NCBI RefSeq assembly: GCF_958298935.1
Contig: NC_084922.1
Location: 64,501 to 128,500, forward strand
Length of the DNA: 64,000 nt
Source: Phragmites australis
Taxonomy: Eukaryota; Streptophyta; Magnoliopsida; Poales; Poaceae
Reading direction: 5' to 3'
In this document: piece after piece, positions 34,551 to 45,895 of the stretch
How positions within the stretch are numbered: position 1 is the stretch's first letter
Layout of the letters: each line of letters opens with the position of its first letter
Program-made: the position numbers and the translations under genes
The notes under the pieces: generated by a model
The model's input: the letters and a program-made list of their open reading frames with translations, nothing else
What the model was told of the DNA's origin: nothing
Database searches by the model: none

Positions 34551-35129
34551 CTGTGAGAGAGCCCCAAGTGACCGACAATCGAGTTCTGAGAGACGCTACC
34601 ACTGCACCTACTATCAGAGAGAGGGTCACTTGATCGGGTTATACATTTGCCATAGGAGAGATGAGCGGCGTGAGTGGGAGTGGAGCACCCGGGACATGTA
34701 GTACCTCTCTGTTGATATATATGAGCCTTTTCCTCACTTCCACTCACAAGCATTAAAATTAGCTTTGCCCTGACACCGCCCTTAAGCAAGGTTTTTTTTT
34801 TCTAGAACTAGAATAAGTATGCTCTGGAGTAAAAGGGCTTGCTTGCCTACCTGTCCCTTACACTTTTTAGTCTTTGCCTAGAAGTGTTGCTCAACATGGA
34901 TCCTATCATGACTCATATTGTTTTTGTTCACGTGTAAGATACTTCGAGTCACAGCGCTTTGGTGGACCAAGTCCTCCTCGATGTGGTACTCACCCCCAGC
35001 GTGCTAGTGCTAGGAGTGATTTGCAAGCACCTGCTTTTACTACCTCAAGACGGATAACCCAGTATTGGATTCCCAAGAAGTTTATGACTAACCCTAGTAC
35101 TGAGTTATCCATCTACTAATCTTCTCGCA

Positions 35130-36450
35130 TGTAGGTGGCAGGCGGAGGCCTAGAGAACAAGTGGCTCGTTGACTCCGGTTGTTCGCTCCATATGACCGGA
35201 GATGCATCATGATTCTTCAGCCTCACCCCGACAAAGCGGCACGAGTACATCACTTTCGGGGATGTTCGAAAAGGAAGGGTGAAAGCCAAAGGTATGATAA
35301 GGGTGAATGAGAGTTTTACTCCTAAGGATGTTGCTTTGTTGGAGCATCTAGGATACAATCTTCTCTTGGTATCTCAGTTTCTAGATGAGGACTTGGAAGT
35401 GTATTTCAAACGCGATACTTCTTGAGTTCTTGATTTGTCTGGCACTTTGATTTACAAGATTTCTAGAGTTGGGAGAGTTTTTGGAGCTAATTTTTTTAGT
35501 CTCTTGGTTCTTCTCATTATTTGATTGCTCAGCCATCTTCTGAACTTTGGATGTGGCATAGGAGATTAGGACACATGAGCTTTGATTGCTTACTCATTTG
35601 AGTGCCCTAGGCTTGATCCGAGGATTGCCAAGCTCAAGTTTGAGAAAAATATTATTTGTGCTCCCTATCAGCATGGCAAGATGGTTGCTACCTTCCACCC
35701 ATCGGTCAATCTAGTGATGACTGAACGACCGGAAGAACTCTCCATATGAACATTGTTGGTCCTTCTCGGGTTCGTTTGGTGAGTGAAAAGTGGTATGTAC
35801 TTACCATTGTTGATGATTTCTCTCGCTACTCTTGAGTCTACTTTCTTATGAGCAAGGATTAAGTGTTCTCATAGTTCCGGAATTTGGCTTTGAGATTATT
35901 CAAAGAATTCCCTAGTGCATTGAAAGTAATTCACAGTGATAATGGCACCGAGTTTAATAACTATCTCTTTGAGGCTTTCTGTCTTGAGCATGGAATTGAG
36001 CATCAATTTTTTACCCTACGTGTTCCTCAGTAGAATGGCATGGTTGAGAGGAAGAATTGCACTTTGGTGGAGATGGCTAGGATGATGCTCGATGAGCACA
36101 GGACTCCTAGGAAGTTTTGGGCTGAGGTCATTAGCACGGCGTGCTACATGTCCAATCGTATTTTCTTGTACTCAATCTTGAATTTGACTTCTTATGAGTT
36201 GTGTTTTGGGAGGAGGTTGAAGTTTTCGCATTTGAGAATTTTTGGTATCCGTGGTTCATCCTAAAGCGTGGCAATCTTGACAGGTTCGAGTCACGTTCTT
36301 CCGATGATATTTTCTTAGGGTATTCTCTTCATGGTCATTCTTACAGAGTCTTTAATCTTGACACTAACACCATCATGGAGTCATGTGATGTGACCTTTAA
36401 TGAATCAACCCCTTGTGCTATCCCTGTCTTTGAGTGTATGTTTGTTAGTC
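35130..36450 (+). pseudogene. Copia protease and integrase remnants
   Basis: The protease active site reads WLVDSGCSLHMTGD at about 35161-35205. The integrase zinc part is marked by WHRRLGHMSFDCL (about 35557). The integrase core follows with IVDDFSRYS (about 35807), HSDNGTEFNN (about 35932) and NGMVERKN (about 36037). The D..D..E acidic residues can be seen but stops break the frame before and within the core. The sequence then reads through a 'DIFLGYSLHGHSYRVFNLDT' region and stops near 36460, where the LTR begins. Confidence 0.75.
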
Positions 36451-36456
36451 TTATGG

Positions 36457-38534
36457 TGTGAAGGTGATGGATGCAACTTGGTAGTCAACGGCGGGTGATC
36501 GGGGCTAAGTGGTGTGCTTGGTGCCGGACAATCAAGAAGACCGGGTGGAGTCAAGGATGATCCTAGCGGTACACGTGGATGTCATGTAAGGCAAGAGATG
36601 AAGGTTGATGAAGGCAACGTGTTGACAAAGTTAAACGTAGGGGATGTCGGTGCAAGTGACAAGGCGGCCTGAGGGATCAGGTGCGGGAGGGACTTGTCAA
36701 CGGTCAAAATCACAAGACGGAGGATACGCGTCAACATCGGAAGACTTGCTTGAGGTCAAAGCAAGCAGTTGTGGGTCACGCCTTAAGAAGCGTGGGAGTC
36801 GGTTTCCTAGTTTGGCCACAAAGCCACGGGCGGATGGAGTGCACATAGCATCATCACGAAGCTTGCACCGAGACGAAGCTATGTCGTGAAGACGCCACGA
36901 TCATCCAATGGATGGAGGAGAAAATAGATCAAAATGTTCTTATAGTAGGTAGAAATGTACTACAAGAGATTGGTATTTTGGAAACAGTCAAGGAATCTTG
37001 GGGTCAAATTTTCTAGCTATAAATAGAGATGTTTGAATGGTTGGAAAGCCACCCCTTGAGTCATCCATATAAGAGCCTTGTGATAGGGTTTTAGAGGAGA
37101 GGGAGATGCGTGCTTAGCCTATATAATAGGTGAGAGTTTTGAGAGATAAATCTTTATATTCCGTCTAAAATAGGGCTGACCTCTTTGAGTAATGAAGTTT
37201 AAGTTTTTGCACATGATTGAATTTTCCTCCTTATAGTTTCCTTCTATTGGTTCCCTTGCATATTTGCAAGTTCTTGGTATTTTGTTGTTGATTTTCGTTT
37301 TTTTTTGAGTTGAAATTTCAATACCTTGGAAAGTTGTTTTTCTTTATGTTAGAGGCATAAAATTCATATACACATGTATATGTGATGGGTCTTAAATTCC
37401 CTTACCTCTAGAGCATCATCTTGAAGAGCTTAATTGCCCGTGATCTCGTCTCTATTTCGTTCATCTTCAAAATTGCAAACTTTTGGACACAAAGACACAT
37501 GAAATAGTTTTGAATAGAACTTATGGTTCATATTCAATCTGTGAAGTCATATTGTCTTGAAACTTTTTATCTTGATTTGTCTCTCTGAGTATTTTGCTTC
37601 TGCTCAAGCTTTAAGATGCGTTAGGTGATTAAAAATAGTTAAATGTCATCTTTTTTGCAAAAAATATTAAGGTGCATATTCACAAGCTTCTAAAAAACTA
37701 TTTTTCGAGACATCTAGAGTGCATTTTTACAAGCGGCTCATTTGAAAAACCGTCTGCGTAGTTAGCGTAGGTCCGCTATGGTTATGGACCGCCTGTGTAA
37801 ATACATTTTTACAGATGGTTCCTTACATGAACCGTCTCTAAAAATATGATGATTATTACATACGGTTAATATAAGAAACCGCCTGTGTAAAAGGTCATTT
37901 TCACAGATGGTTTCTTATGTGAACCGACTATGGCTCACCTGTGGAAATGAGTGACCGGTTATCTTAAAAAAGTTATAACTTTTTCATATAAATTCGGTTG
38001 AGGATAAACTTTATATAAAAATTATACCACTCGACGAGATCTACAACTTTGTAGTTGAAAAGTTTTTCATTTGAAGTCATTTATATGTCCAAATAATTTG
38101 AAGTTTTGGATAGAAGATATCAAAAGGATTGCATATGATATTTGTATCACTAGCAGTTCTCTGGTGGGATGGTAAGGAAGGTTCGGGCGAGCTGATGGGT
38201 CCCGAGTTCAAGTGCTAAGAACTGCACGTGTGCGTATTTCGTGTGAAAAATTACGTGACTTGTGCGACGTCGTGACCGTGGAGGTGCATGGTCGGTTAAA
38301 AAAATTATTTTTTTAATAAAGAAAGTCGATTCGGGGACTAATTATTACAAACGGTTCGCTTAACTAACCGCATATGGAAATTAATTTCTACAGGCGGCTC
38401 GCTTTGGAAATCGTCCATTTACACATGTCTTTGATTATAGACGAATACGCTAAATATCTATAAAAACAAGTTATAAACAGCATCTAAAAATAGTTTTTTA
38501 AGTAATGACACCCTCTGATCGTCACTTTCGATCA
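36457..38534 (+). repeat. 3' LTR of the + copia element, interrupted
   Basis: Matches the 5' LTR from 36457 to 37683, then breaks for an 825-bp insertion, and resumes at 38509 with CACCCTCTGATCGTCACTTTCG. Its upstream part, including the CACCGGAT repeats, is deleted. Confidence 0.75.
37684..38508. mobile_element. TIR element inserted in the 3' LTR (CACTA-like)
   Basis: Inverted ends share TAAAAAACTATTTTT (left about 37691-37706, right about 38485-38500 inverse). CAC occurs on both sides (37681-37683 and 38509-38511), a likely 3-bp target duplication. The interior has repeated 'ACCGCCTGTGTAAA' and 'ACAGATGGTT' units in both orientations near its ends and a 'GGTCCCGAGTTCAAGTGC' stretch in the middle. 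This is a different family from the three CACTACTAC elements elsewhere in the window. Confidence 0.7.
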
Positions 38535-38569
38535 TGAATCACCATCTGCTCTGTGCTCTTCGTCATCTC

Positions 38570-39816
38570 TAGAAGAAATGGGCCCGCAAGAAAAGGATAA
38601 TCGACAACAGCCTCACAGGCGTCAAGATGGTCATCTTCCGCTCCGCCGCGATGCAATCGCTGACCCCCAAGTCGTTCCTGGGCATGATCATGGGGCTGTC
38701 CAGCAAGGACATCATCAGCGCCGGAGGCTACGGGACCGTCTACAGGCTGCGGGTGGACGACATCAAGCACCACAACATCGTCCCACTCTGTGGCTACTAC
38801 GCGGCGCCTCACTTCAACCTCTTGATCTACGGCGAGCGCGGCGGCAAGGCAGCACAGTGCAGCCTAGCCCACCAGGATTCGATTCTCCGGTGTCGCACCT
38901 CCCCGTTAAAAAACCTCCAATAAAAGTTCCGAGTAAGAGGGTCCGGTTTTAATAAAAAAAACTCTGGATCTACGAGCTCATGCCCAACGGAAGCTTGGGC
39001 TCCATCCTCCATGGGAGAAAAAACGAGAATCTGGACTGGCCAGCGATCCTACCTCCACCACGACTGCATACCGCACGTCATCCACTGCGACATCAAGGCC
39101 AGAAACATGGAGGCCAGGGTCTCGGACTTTGGCCTCGCCACGCCCATGAAGCCCAACGAGAGCCACGTCACAACCGTCGTTGCCGGTACCTTCGGCTACC
39201 TCGCGCCAGGTTTAATCAATTGTCTCCTCGATTCCTCTTATTGCTGTTGCTCATGTGTGCCTGGCACATCTAGCAGAGTACTTCAAGACCGGGAGGGCGA
39301 CCACCAAGGGCGACGTCTACAGCTACGGCGTCGTCTTGCTTGAGCTCCTCACCGGGAAGAAGCCGACCGATGAGTCGTTCCTTGAAAACGGAACAAGGCT
39401 GGTGACCTGGGTAAGCAAAGCATGCATCCAGCTCATGGCTCACTCTTCATTTGCTATCATTCTACGACTGTGTGTGCTGTGCTCATGTACGTGCACTCAG
39501 TACCTGTCAGTACCCATCAGACATTAAGCTAGCTAGTGAATATTGATGCACGCACCTGCTCTGCTGTGCTAACAAGTCAAGATCAGCCAACCAGAACCAG
39601 GTGATGATGCATCGGCGTGTGTTTGCAGGTCAAGTTCGTGTTTATTACTGTAGCATCATATCTGATCCGTTCGTCTTAAATCTAATTGTTCATACTTCAT
39701 CGATCGGTGAAGTCAGGGATCCCGTTCCGGCAGACAAGTGCCTGGAATCTGATCCCTGCAACAGGCCAATGATGACACAGGTTGTCAAGGTGCTGGAGCA
39801 AGCCAAGCAGCCATAG
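38570..39816 (+). pseudogene. Broken receptor-like kinase (At1g78530-type LRR-RLK relative)
   Basis: Fragments in order resemble the kinase half of a receptor-like kinase. The glycine loop region SAGGYGTVYR is at about 38728-38755. Then come IKHHNIVPLCGYYAAPHFNL (about 38761), [16 protein letters not shown] (about 38970), [19 protein letters not shown] (about 39050), [20 protein letters not shown] (about 39118) and GTFGYLAP. A 67-nt GT-AG intron (39210-39276) restores the codon for Glu of the APE motif. Then [20 protein letters not shown] runs to TW at 39410, where a second GT-AG intron to 39628 is still recognisable. Damage: the segment with the ATP-anchoring Lys and helix-C Glu is absent, 38841-38960 is unrelated sequence with a stop, a frameshift lies near 39030, HRD has become HCD, and the C-lobe is mostly deleted before DKCLESDPCNRP. 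It cannot encode an active kinase. Confidence 0.8.
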
Positions 39817-39819
39817 TCG

Positions 39820-40359
39820 TCGACCGTTTCCCACGTATAGCTACAAGGTTCTCCTCAATATAATTACAGACTTTTTCCACTTCAGGTCAGGTGTTGTTTG
39901 TTTGCGTAGATGAGAGCTGGTACTTGTCCATGTCACTGAACAAGCAGTTGTGTAGAACTTGTGTCTGTGGTGATTGCAACCGCGAACAGATGTATGCGGT
40001 AGCATTTGCAAAGGGAGCGTCCAGTACTATCTCTGTCTAAACACTAAAATTAATTAAGATGACCATCTCAAAAAAAAAAACTCTATAAAAGTAGTTGAAG
40101 TTGGATTCCCTGAAAACCAATCATAATCCAACTTTGATAATGCAGGCTGTGGTCATGTGGCGGGAATGAATTATGATCGAAAACCCAAGTATACGTGATT
40201 CAGTAGACTTCTGGGCCTTTGGGCTGTCGAGCATGCACCCGTAGAGGATTTGGACACCACTGTCTATTCTAGAATAAAAAAAATAGGAATACTTATGTAG
40301 TCATCAAAAAATATCGGAAAGAGAGACACGGATTTATACATGTTTGAACCTTCGAATTG
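39820..40359. other. 3' flank of kinase pseudogene, no gene seen
   Basis: AT-rich sequence with an A run at 40071-40080 and no usable ORF. It leads to the target site of the copia element. Confidence 0.5.
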
Positions 40360-40364
40360 GATAA

Positions 40365-40663
40365 TGAGAGCGTGCAAGAATAGAATACTCACACAATTGA
40401 TTTCCATTAGCCAGAGATTGGTACATAAATAGATTACCTGAGAGAAAGGGAAGGCAACAGACTAGGAGCCATCCATGCGATACGTATGCATGCAAGCTAA
40501 ACATAGAAAGGAAAAGTATGGGAATAATCCTAGGTTGTTACTGTATCAATCGTGGCTCCTGGAGAAACGGGAGGCTGCTCCTGAGATCATGCGATACGCC
40601 TGGAGTACGCCATGTGCGGAAGACAAAGGCATATATGTGCCTATTCACGTATACACGCTAACA
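40365..40663 (-). repeat. 3' LTR of - copia element
   Basis: 299 bp, on the minus strand beginning TGTTAGCGTG and ending GCTCTCA. It carries 11 differences from the other LTR. Confidence 0.95.
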
Positions 40664-41160
40664 CGCCCCTGTAGTCGGAGCGGGAGCGGAGCGGACGTTC
40701 AGACTGGACCTAAACTCCGTGAACAAGCAAGATGGCAGACCCTTGGTGAATAAATCCGCGTACTGGGAGGAGGTAGGCACATGGAGAACACGTACGGCCC
40801 TGGCAGCTACTTGTTCTCGAAAAAAATGCAAGTCGATCTCAATGTGCTTAGTGCGCTGATGCTGCACTGGGTTGGTTAAGAGATAGACTGCACTGATATT
40901 GTTGCAGTAGACAACTGTAGCACGCTGGAGTGGGCAGTGAAGCTCAGTGAGTAACTGTCGCAGCCAAGAGGTCTCAGCCACAGCATTAGCGACGGCTCGA
41001 TACTCAGCCTCGGCACTGGAGCGAGAGACGGTATGCTGCCGCTTGGAGGACCAGGAGATGAGGTTGTCCCCGAGGAAGACGCCGTAGCCTGAAGTGGAGC
41101 GGCGAGTATCCGGACAACCTGCCCAGTCTGCATCGGAATAAGCTACAAGTGCTGAGATGG
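40658..41160 (-). pseudogene. Copia RNase H region
   Basis: The minus strand gives [13 protein letters not shown] sequence at about 41120 and SAEAEYRA near 41005, then [30 protein letters not shown] and [10 protein letters not shown] toward 40700. These are standard landmarks of copia RNase H. A stop separates it from the reverse transcriptase (at 41174), and the tail runs to the edge of the 3' LTR. Confidence 0.8.
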
Positions 41161-41173
41161 AGGTTCGATGAAG

Positions 41174-41881
41174 CTACAAGCCGAACTCAAGTGTGCCCTT
41201 CAGGTATCGAAGAATGCGTTTCACCAAAGCATAATGGGGCTCCCGAGGGTCATGCATATGAAGACAGACTTGCTGCACAGCATAAGCAATGTCAGGTCTG
41301 GTGAAAGTGAGATACTGCAGGGCACCAGCTAGGCCACGAAAGTGTGTTGGATCAACCACAGGAGGACCAGCATCAGAAGCAAGTTTAGCATTTGTATCAA
41401 CTGGCGTTGAACAAGGCTTGCAGTCACTCATATTTGCTTTATCAAGAATATCCAGAATATATTGCCTCTGACTGAGAAATAAACCTCCATCACGGCGACT
41501 GACAGACAGGCCAATAAAATGATGTAGAGGTCCCAAATCCTTCATGGAGAACTCATGCTGAAGAGTACCAATAATTCGAAGCAGACTCTCAGAGGAAGCA
41601 GTAAGAACAATGTCATCCACATATAAGAGCAAATAGACTGTGTCACTGCCGTGGTGAAAAATAAATAGTGAAGAATCTGACTTAGCACTGGTGAATCCAA
41701 TAGAGAGAATGAAGGATGCAAACCGACTGAACCATGCACGAGGAGCCTGCTTGAGGCCATATAAAGACTTATTCAGTCGACAGACATGGTCAGGTTTAGC
41801 TGGATCCACGAAGCCAGAGGGTTGAGCACAATAAATTATCTCACTAAGGGTGCCATGTAAGAAAGCATTCTTCACGTCCAA
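41174..41881 (-). pseudogene. Copia reverse transcriptase, C-terminal part
   Basis: A 235-codon open stretch holds the fingers/palm landmarks LDVKNAFLHG (start), KSLYGLKQAPRAWF and the catalytic YVDDIVL (about 41610), then HFIGLSVSR and RPDIAYAV. The acidic pair of YVDD is intact. A stop at 41902-41900 cuts it from the N-terminal part, and another at 41176-41174 ends it before RNase H. Confidence 0.9.
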
Positions 41882-41899
41882 CTGATGAACAGGCCAATC

Positions 41900-42181
41900 C
41901 TAAGAGAGAGCAATAGTAAGAACTGTTCTGATTGTAGCAGGCTTAACCACTGGGCTGAAAGTTTCATCGAAGTCAATACCAGGCCGTTGGGTGAAACCGC
42001 GAATAACCCAACGCGCCTTGTAGCGCTCAAGATCACTAGTAGGAGAGAGCTTGTGACGAAATACCCATTTTCTTGTTACAATGTTTGCCACGGATGGACA
42101 AGGGACAAGATCCCAGGTATTGTTGGCCTGTAAAGCTGAGGATTCCTCGATCATCGCATCGCGCCAGTTAGGATCAGCCAA
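41900..42181 (-). pseudogene. Copia reverse transcriptase, N-terminal part
   Basis: Contains [53 protein letters not shown] and [15 protein letters not shown], the conserved start of the copia reverse transcriptase domain. It lies in the same frame as the segments on either side, cut off by TAA at 42193-42191 and TAG at 41902-41900. Confidence 0.9.
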
Positions 42182-42190
42182 AGCACCTGT

Positions 42191-43090
42191 TTAAGATTTC
42201 GGTAGAGGAGACAGAACATCAGCGTGAAGATTCATGCGTGTCAGCGGCTTATGGAACCCAGCCTTGCCTCGTGTGATCATGACATGGTCATTAGCCATGG
42301 GCGTTACTGGAACAGCAGAGGCAGGCACGGCTGCTGGTGGCGCTAGTTGTCCGGCGACCGCAACAGGCCGAGGTGAAGGTGCAGCCTCGGGAGAAGGCTG
42401 AGGCCCAGCGACTCCACGCTGAGGCCCCAGACTCGTGGGCGAGGAAGGCGGCCCCGTAGGCTCCAAACGCGTGAGCGGGGATGACGCCCCCGCAAGCCGA
42501 GCGTTAGCTGATGGGGCAACCTGCGCAGGGGGTGGCGGCAGGGCCACGGCCCATGTAGGAGAGGAGGCTGGGCTGGCAACAGCCTGCAACTGGAAGTCGA
42601 CAGGGGCAGCCCGACGGAAGGCCAGAGGAGCAATGGCTCCCATGATTGCCATGGGTGCAGTGGCACCCACGGACGCGGCACCAGAGTGCGTCGGTGTAGC
42701 GCCGGCTCCGCTGGCAGCATCCTGAGGTGTGTGACCAACAGGGGCAGCAGGGCTGGAACTAGGAAGAAAACCTGCAAGAGGGTTAGATCCAACAGGTGCT
42801 AGAGGGGTCGTGTCAAGCTCCAAGAGGAAATCAAAATCCGAGGAAGAAGGTGTGGAGCTTGACTCGGCGAAGGGAAAAGAAGACTCGTCAAAAGTAAAAT
42901 GTCGAGAAATGATGATTCTATTGGAGGATAGGTCAAGGCATCGATAGCCCTTGTGGTCGGCGGAATAGCCAAGGAACACACAAAGGGTCGAGCGAGGAGA
43001 GAGTTTGTGAGGAACGGTGGAGGATAGGTTGGGGTAGCACTTGCAACCGAAGACACGGAGATGGGAATAGGAGGGGGGACGCCAGAGCAA
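42191..43090 (-). pseudogene. Copia integrase C-terminus and linker
   Basis: Opens with SHLRVFGCKCYPNL and SPRSTLCVFLGYSADHKGYR, the conserved end of copia integrase, then a long Pro/Ala/Ser-rich linker of about 200 residues that joins it to reverse transcriptase. It lies in a different frame from the integrase core upstream, so a frameshift near 43100 separates them. Confidence 0.85.
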
Positions 43091-43817
43091 AGTATGGGGT
43101 GAAGAAGGCTAGAGTTTTTGTGGGATGACGGTTTAATAGGTGTGTAGCGGTGTGCAAGGCTTTGACCCAATATGAGGGAGGGAGAGAGGCTTGGACTAGC
43201 AAAGAGCGAATAATATTATTGGTAGTGCGAATGATGCGCTCGGCTCTACCATTTTGGGGCGAGGTGTAGGGACAAGACATGCGGAGGTGGACTCCGTGGG
43301 TGAGAAAGAGTGTGCGGCAGCTAGAGTTATCAAACTCGCGACCATTGTCGCATTGGACGCTCTTAATGGAGGCACCAAACTGTGTGGTGACATAGGAAAA
43401 GAAATGTGACAACGTGGTGAAGGTGTCAGATTTAAGAAGTAGGGGAAACGTCCATAAAAAGTGCGTGCAATCATCTAAAATAACAAGATAATACTTGTAA
43501 CCTGAGACACTGAGAACAGGAGATGTCCAGAGATCACAATGTATTAAATCAAAGGGTTTAGATGCACATGATGATGAGCTAGCAAAAGGTAGGCGTGTAT
43601 GGCGGCCTAACTGGCATGCATGACATAAAGAGTCTAGCTCAACTTTATTACAATGAATGTCACCATTATTCGCAAGTTTGGAGAAAGCCTCATGGCCAAG
43701 GTGACCAAGACGACGGTGCCAAAGGACGGAGGAAGTGCCAGCAGCGAGGGCGCGGGGAAGGAATGCCTTCGGACGCAAGGAGTAGAGAGGCCCAGAGCTA
43801 TTGTATCTGGCGATCAC
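42933..43817 (-). pseudogene. Copia integrase zinc domain and core
   Basis: The zinc-binding part reads LWHRRLGHLGHEAFSKL and LCHACQLGRHTRLPF (His-His-Cys-Cys). The core has HCDLWTSPV, LVILDDCTHFLWTFPL, VQCDNGREFDN and SCPYTSPQNGRAERIIRT, so the D..D..E acidic triad is in place. The true frame gives way to a shifted one after HLLNRHPTKTL near 43110. Confidence 0.88.
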
Positions 43818-43906
43818 GTTCTTGGAGAGAAGATCCTTTACAGAAAGGCCAAACGGGTCAAACTCGACTGAGCAAAGATTGTCAGTAGTAAATTGGCGGA
43901 CGGAAA

Positions 43907-44176
43907 TTAAATTCTTAATAAGATCAGGAGAAACAAGAACATCACGTAGGTGAAAAGAGCCACTGCGAGTGGGAAAAAAGTGGCACCGGTGGAAGTGACA
44001 TGGAGGAAGGAACCGTTGCCAACGATAATATTGGAGGGAGTAAAATAAGAGGGTGGGTGAGTTACGGACAGATTATCGGTGTCCAAAGTCATATGGGAGG
44101 TTGCACCAGAGTCGAGGTACCATTCCGTGCTGGCGGGTGGATTTAGCGTCATCGTCTTAAACGATTGAGCCAACAT
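43907..44176 (-). pseudogene. Copia protease region
   Basis: The aspartic protease site WYLDSGATSHMT lies at about 44110-44075. The frame is entered by a shift near 44160 from gag and leaves by another near 43975, after which the ISVRQFTTDN-like link to integrase can be read in another frame. Confidence 0.85.
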
Positions 44177-44745
44177 GTTTGGTCCCAGCCGTGGAACGGA
44201 GTCCCGGGGGCATCGAGTGGCGACTGCGCGGCAGGCCAGCCACCGAAGTGCAGCTGCATGCCGCTGGCATGCAGGTGCATGGCATGCATGACGCTGTAGC
44301 TCCCAGGCGCGAGCGATTGCATGCCAGCAGGTGCGGGCGGCTGCATGCCGTCGTGTCCCTCCGTAACAAGTCCTTGCTGGACGTGCCCGTGAGGCTGTGA
44401 AGCCGGTGTGGGGCCTAGCATTCTAGAGGCCAGGCGAGGAGCGGATGGTCCGGACCACAGTTGAATGGATCCAGTCCACGGATTGTACACTGTCGGCCAA
44501 CCTGAGCAGACGACCGGCCCACTAGAGGAGTTGGCGCTGGTGGAGATGCTGCCGACCGAGGGGTTGCCGCTGCCGCTGGACTCGCTGCGACGGCCGCGAT
44601 GATGATTTTTGCTGTTGTTGTCGCACAAACCACCCGAGTTATGGTTGGACGCAGAGCCACCAGAAGCCTGGCCTCCACGGCTGGAGGAACCACCAGTGGA
44701 CGTGCCCGCTAGGAAGGCAGAAAGTGCAGATGATTTGTTGGCCAT
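44149..44745 (-). pseudogene. Copia gag, C-terminal Ser/Gly-rich part
   Basis: Follows the gag capsid part in the same frame after a TAG at 44757-44755. It starts MANKSSALSAFLAG and is rich in Ser, Gly, Ala, Pro and Met. The usual CCHC zinc knuckle is not recognisable. It ends by frameshift near 44160. Confidence 0.75.
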
Positions 44746-44754
44746 GGTTAGCTC

Positions 44755-45540
44755 CTATAATAGCAGATCAGAACGAACCTCGATGAACGACGGGAAGGGC
44801 TTCTGTCGCTTGAGGAGCGCCGTCATGTAGGAGAATCTTTCGTTGAGGCCGCGAAGGACGTTGAGGACGAGGGTCCGTTCCGGCACGGGCTCACCAAGAT
44901 CGCCGAGGGCGTCCGCCATGCCCTTCAGTTGGCGACAATAGTCCATGATGGACAGAGCGCCTTGGACAAAGTTTCGGAACTTGGCGTCGAGGTAGAGTGC
45001 ACGAGTTTCCTTGTTTCCAAGGAATTGTTGCTCGAGGCTGAGCCAGATGGAGCGCGCCGTGGCTTCGCGATGCATGACGAGCTCCTGGAGGTCCGATGAA
45101 ATCATGCCGTAGAGCCACGACTTCACCGTACAGTCAAGTTGGGACCACGTGTCATCGTCGGAGAGGACGTGGTCGTCGAGGGCGTACTTGCCGAGCGTGT
45201 TGAGGAGGAGGTTCGACCACTTGCTGTAGTTGGCGGAGTCGATGTCGAGGACGACGGGCACCAAGGCCCTGATAGATTGCACAGCAACAGCCTGAGCATG
45301 GAGGCCACTGCGCGCGTTGGCGACAGCGAGAGCACGCATGTTCGCAGCGCACTGCGCGTCCAGGCGGGCGCGCTCAGTCTCAGCAGCCGCGCGTGTGGCG
45401 CGTTCTTCTTCCTCACGTTGGAGGCGTGCGTCATCTTCAGGAGCCATGGCGGGGTGTGGGGGGAAGCCGAACAGGCGAGCACAGGCAGAACAGGCGTGCG
45501 GCAAGGAGAGGCCGGCGACGGCGGCCGCAGTGCTCGACAA
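44755..45540 (-). pseudogene. Copia gag capsid part
   Basis: A 261-residue open stretch with the copia gag (UBN2/Retrotran_gag) pattern: NYSKWSNLLLNTLGKYAL, WSQLDCTVKSWLYGMIS, ARSIWLSLEQQFLGNKETRA, FVQGALSIMDYCRQLKGMAD and ERTLVLNVLRGLNERFSYM. An N-terminal Ala/Arg/Glu helix (residues 35-75) precedes it. It ends at TAG 44757-44755, just where the family normally reads on, so the stop appears to be a point change. Confidence 0.88.
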
Positions 45541-45584
45541 CGGCTAGTGTTTGCGGAAGCGGAGAGGCTGCGGATGCAAACCGT

Positions 45585-45596
45585 CTCGTGATACCA
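45585..45596 (-). other. Primer-binding site (tRNA-Met type)
   Basis: On the minus strand TGGTATCACGAG directly follows the 5' LTR. The first eight bases match the usual TGGTATCAGAGC site. Confidence 0.8.
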
Positions 45597-45895
45597 TGAG
45601 AGCGTGCAAGAATAGAATACTCACACAATTGATTTCCATTAGCCAGAGATTGGTACATAAATAGATTACATGAGAGAAAGGGAAGGCAACAGACTAGGAG
45701 CCATCCATGCGATACGTATGCATGCAAGCTAAACATAGAAAGGATAAGTATGGGAATAATCCTAGGTTGTTGCCGTATCAATCCTGGCTCCTGGAGAAAC
45801 GGTAGGCCGCTCCTGAGATCATGCGATACGCCTGGAGTACGCCATGTGCAGAAGACAAAGGCATAGATGTGCCTGTTCACGTATACATGCTAACA
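45597..45895 (-). repeat. 5' LTR of - copia element
   Basis: 299 bp, flanked outward by GATAA at 45896-45900. It is the upstream LTR because the element reads on the minus strand. Confidence 0.95.

Larger units (their letters stand above)
30600..38534 (+). mobile_element. Decayed Ty1/copia element (+), deleted for reverse transcriptase
   Basis: A primer site (32526-32542), gag pieces, a zinc-knuckle remnant, protease and integrase follow in copia order on the + strand. After the integrase the sequence passes directly at about 36440-36457 into LTR sequence like that at 31264-32525, so reverse transcriptase and RNase H are missing. The 5' LTR probably starts near 30600, because imperfect CACCGGATGATCCGGTG repeats (about 30658-31138) lie upstream of the part duplicated at the 3' end. 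Stops and frameshifts are frequent throughout. Confidence 0.75.
40365..45895 (-). mobile_element. Structurally complete Ty1/copia element (-), frames broken
   Basis: Two 299-bp LTRs (40365-40663 and 45597-45895) begin and end TG..CA. Both sides show the duplication GATAA (40360-40364 and 45896-45900). On the minus strand the primer site lies directly inside the right LTR and a purine tract directly inside the left LTR. Domains run gag, protease, integrase, reverse transcriptase, RNase H, which is the copia order. I count 11 substitutions between the LTRs (about 3.7%). With the often used grass LTR rate of 1.3e-8 per site per year that means insertion roughly 1.4 million years ago. At least three in-frame stops and several frameshifts mean this copy is not autonomous. 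Confidence 0.93.

Noticed and set aside
45139..45591. 150-codon frame on the + strand
   Set aside because: Antisense to the copia gag, which has clear family motifs on the - strand.
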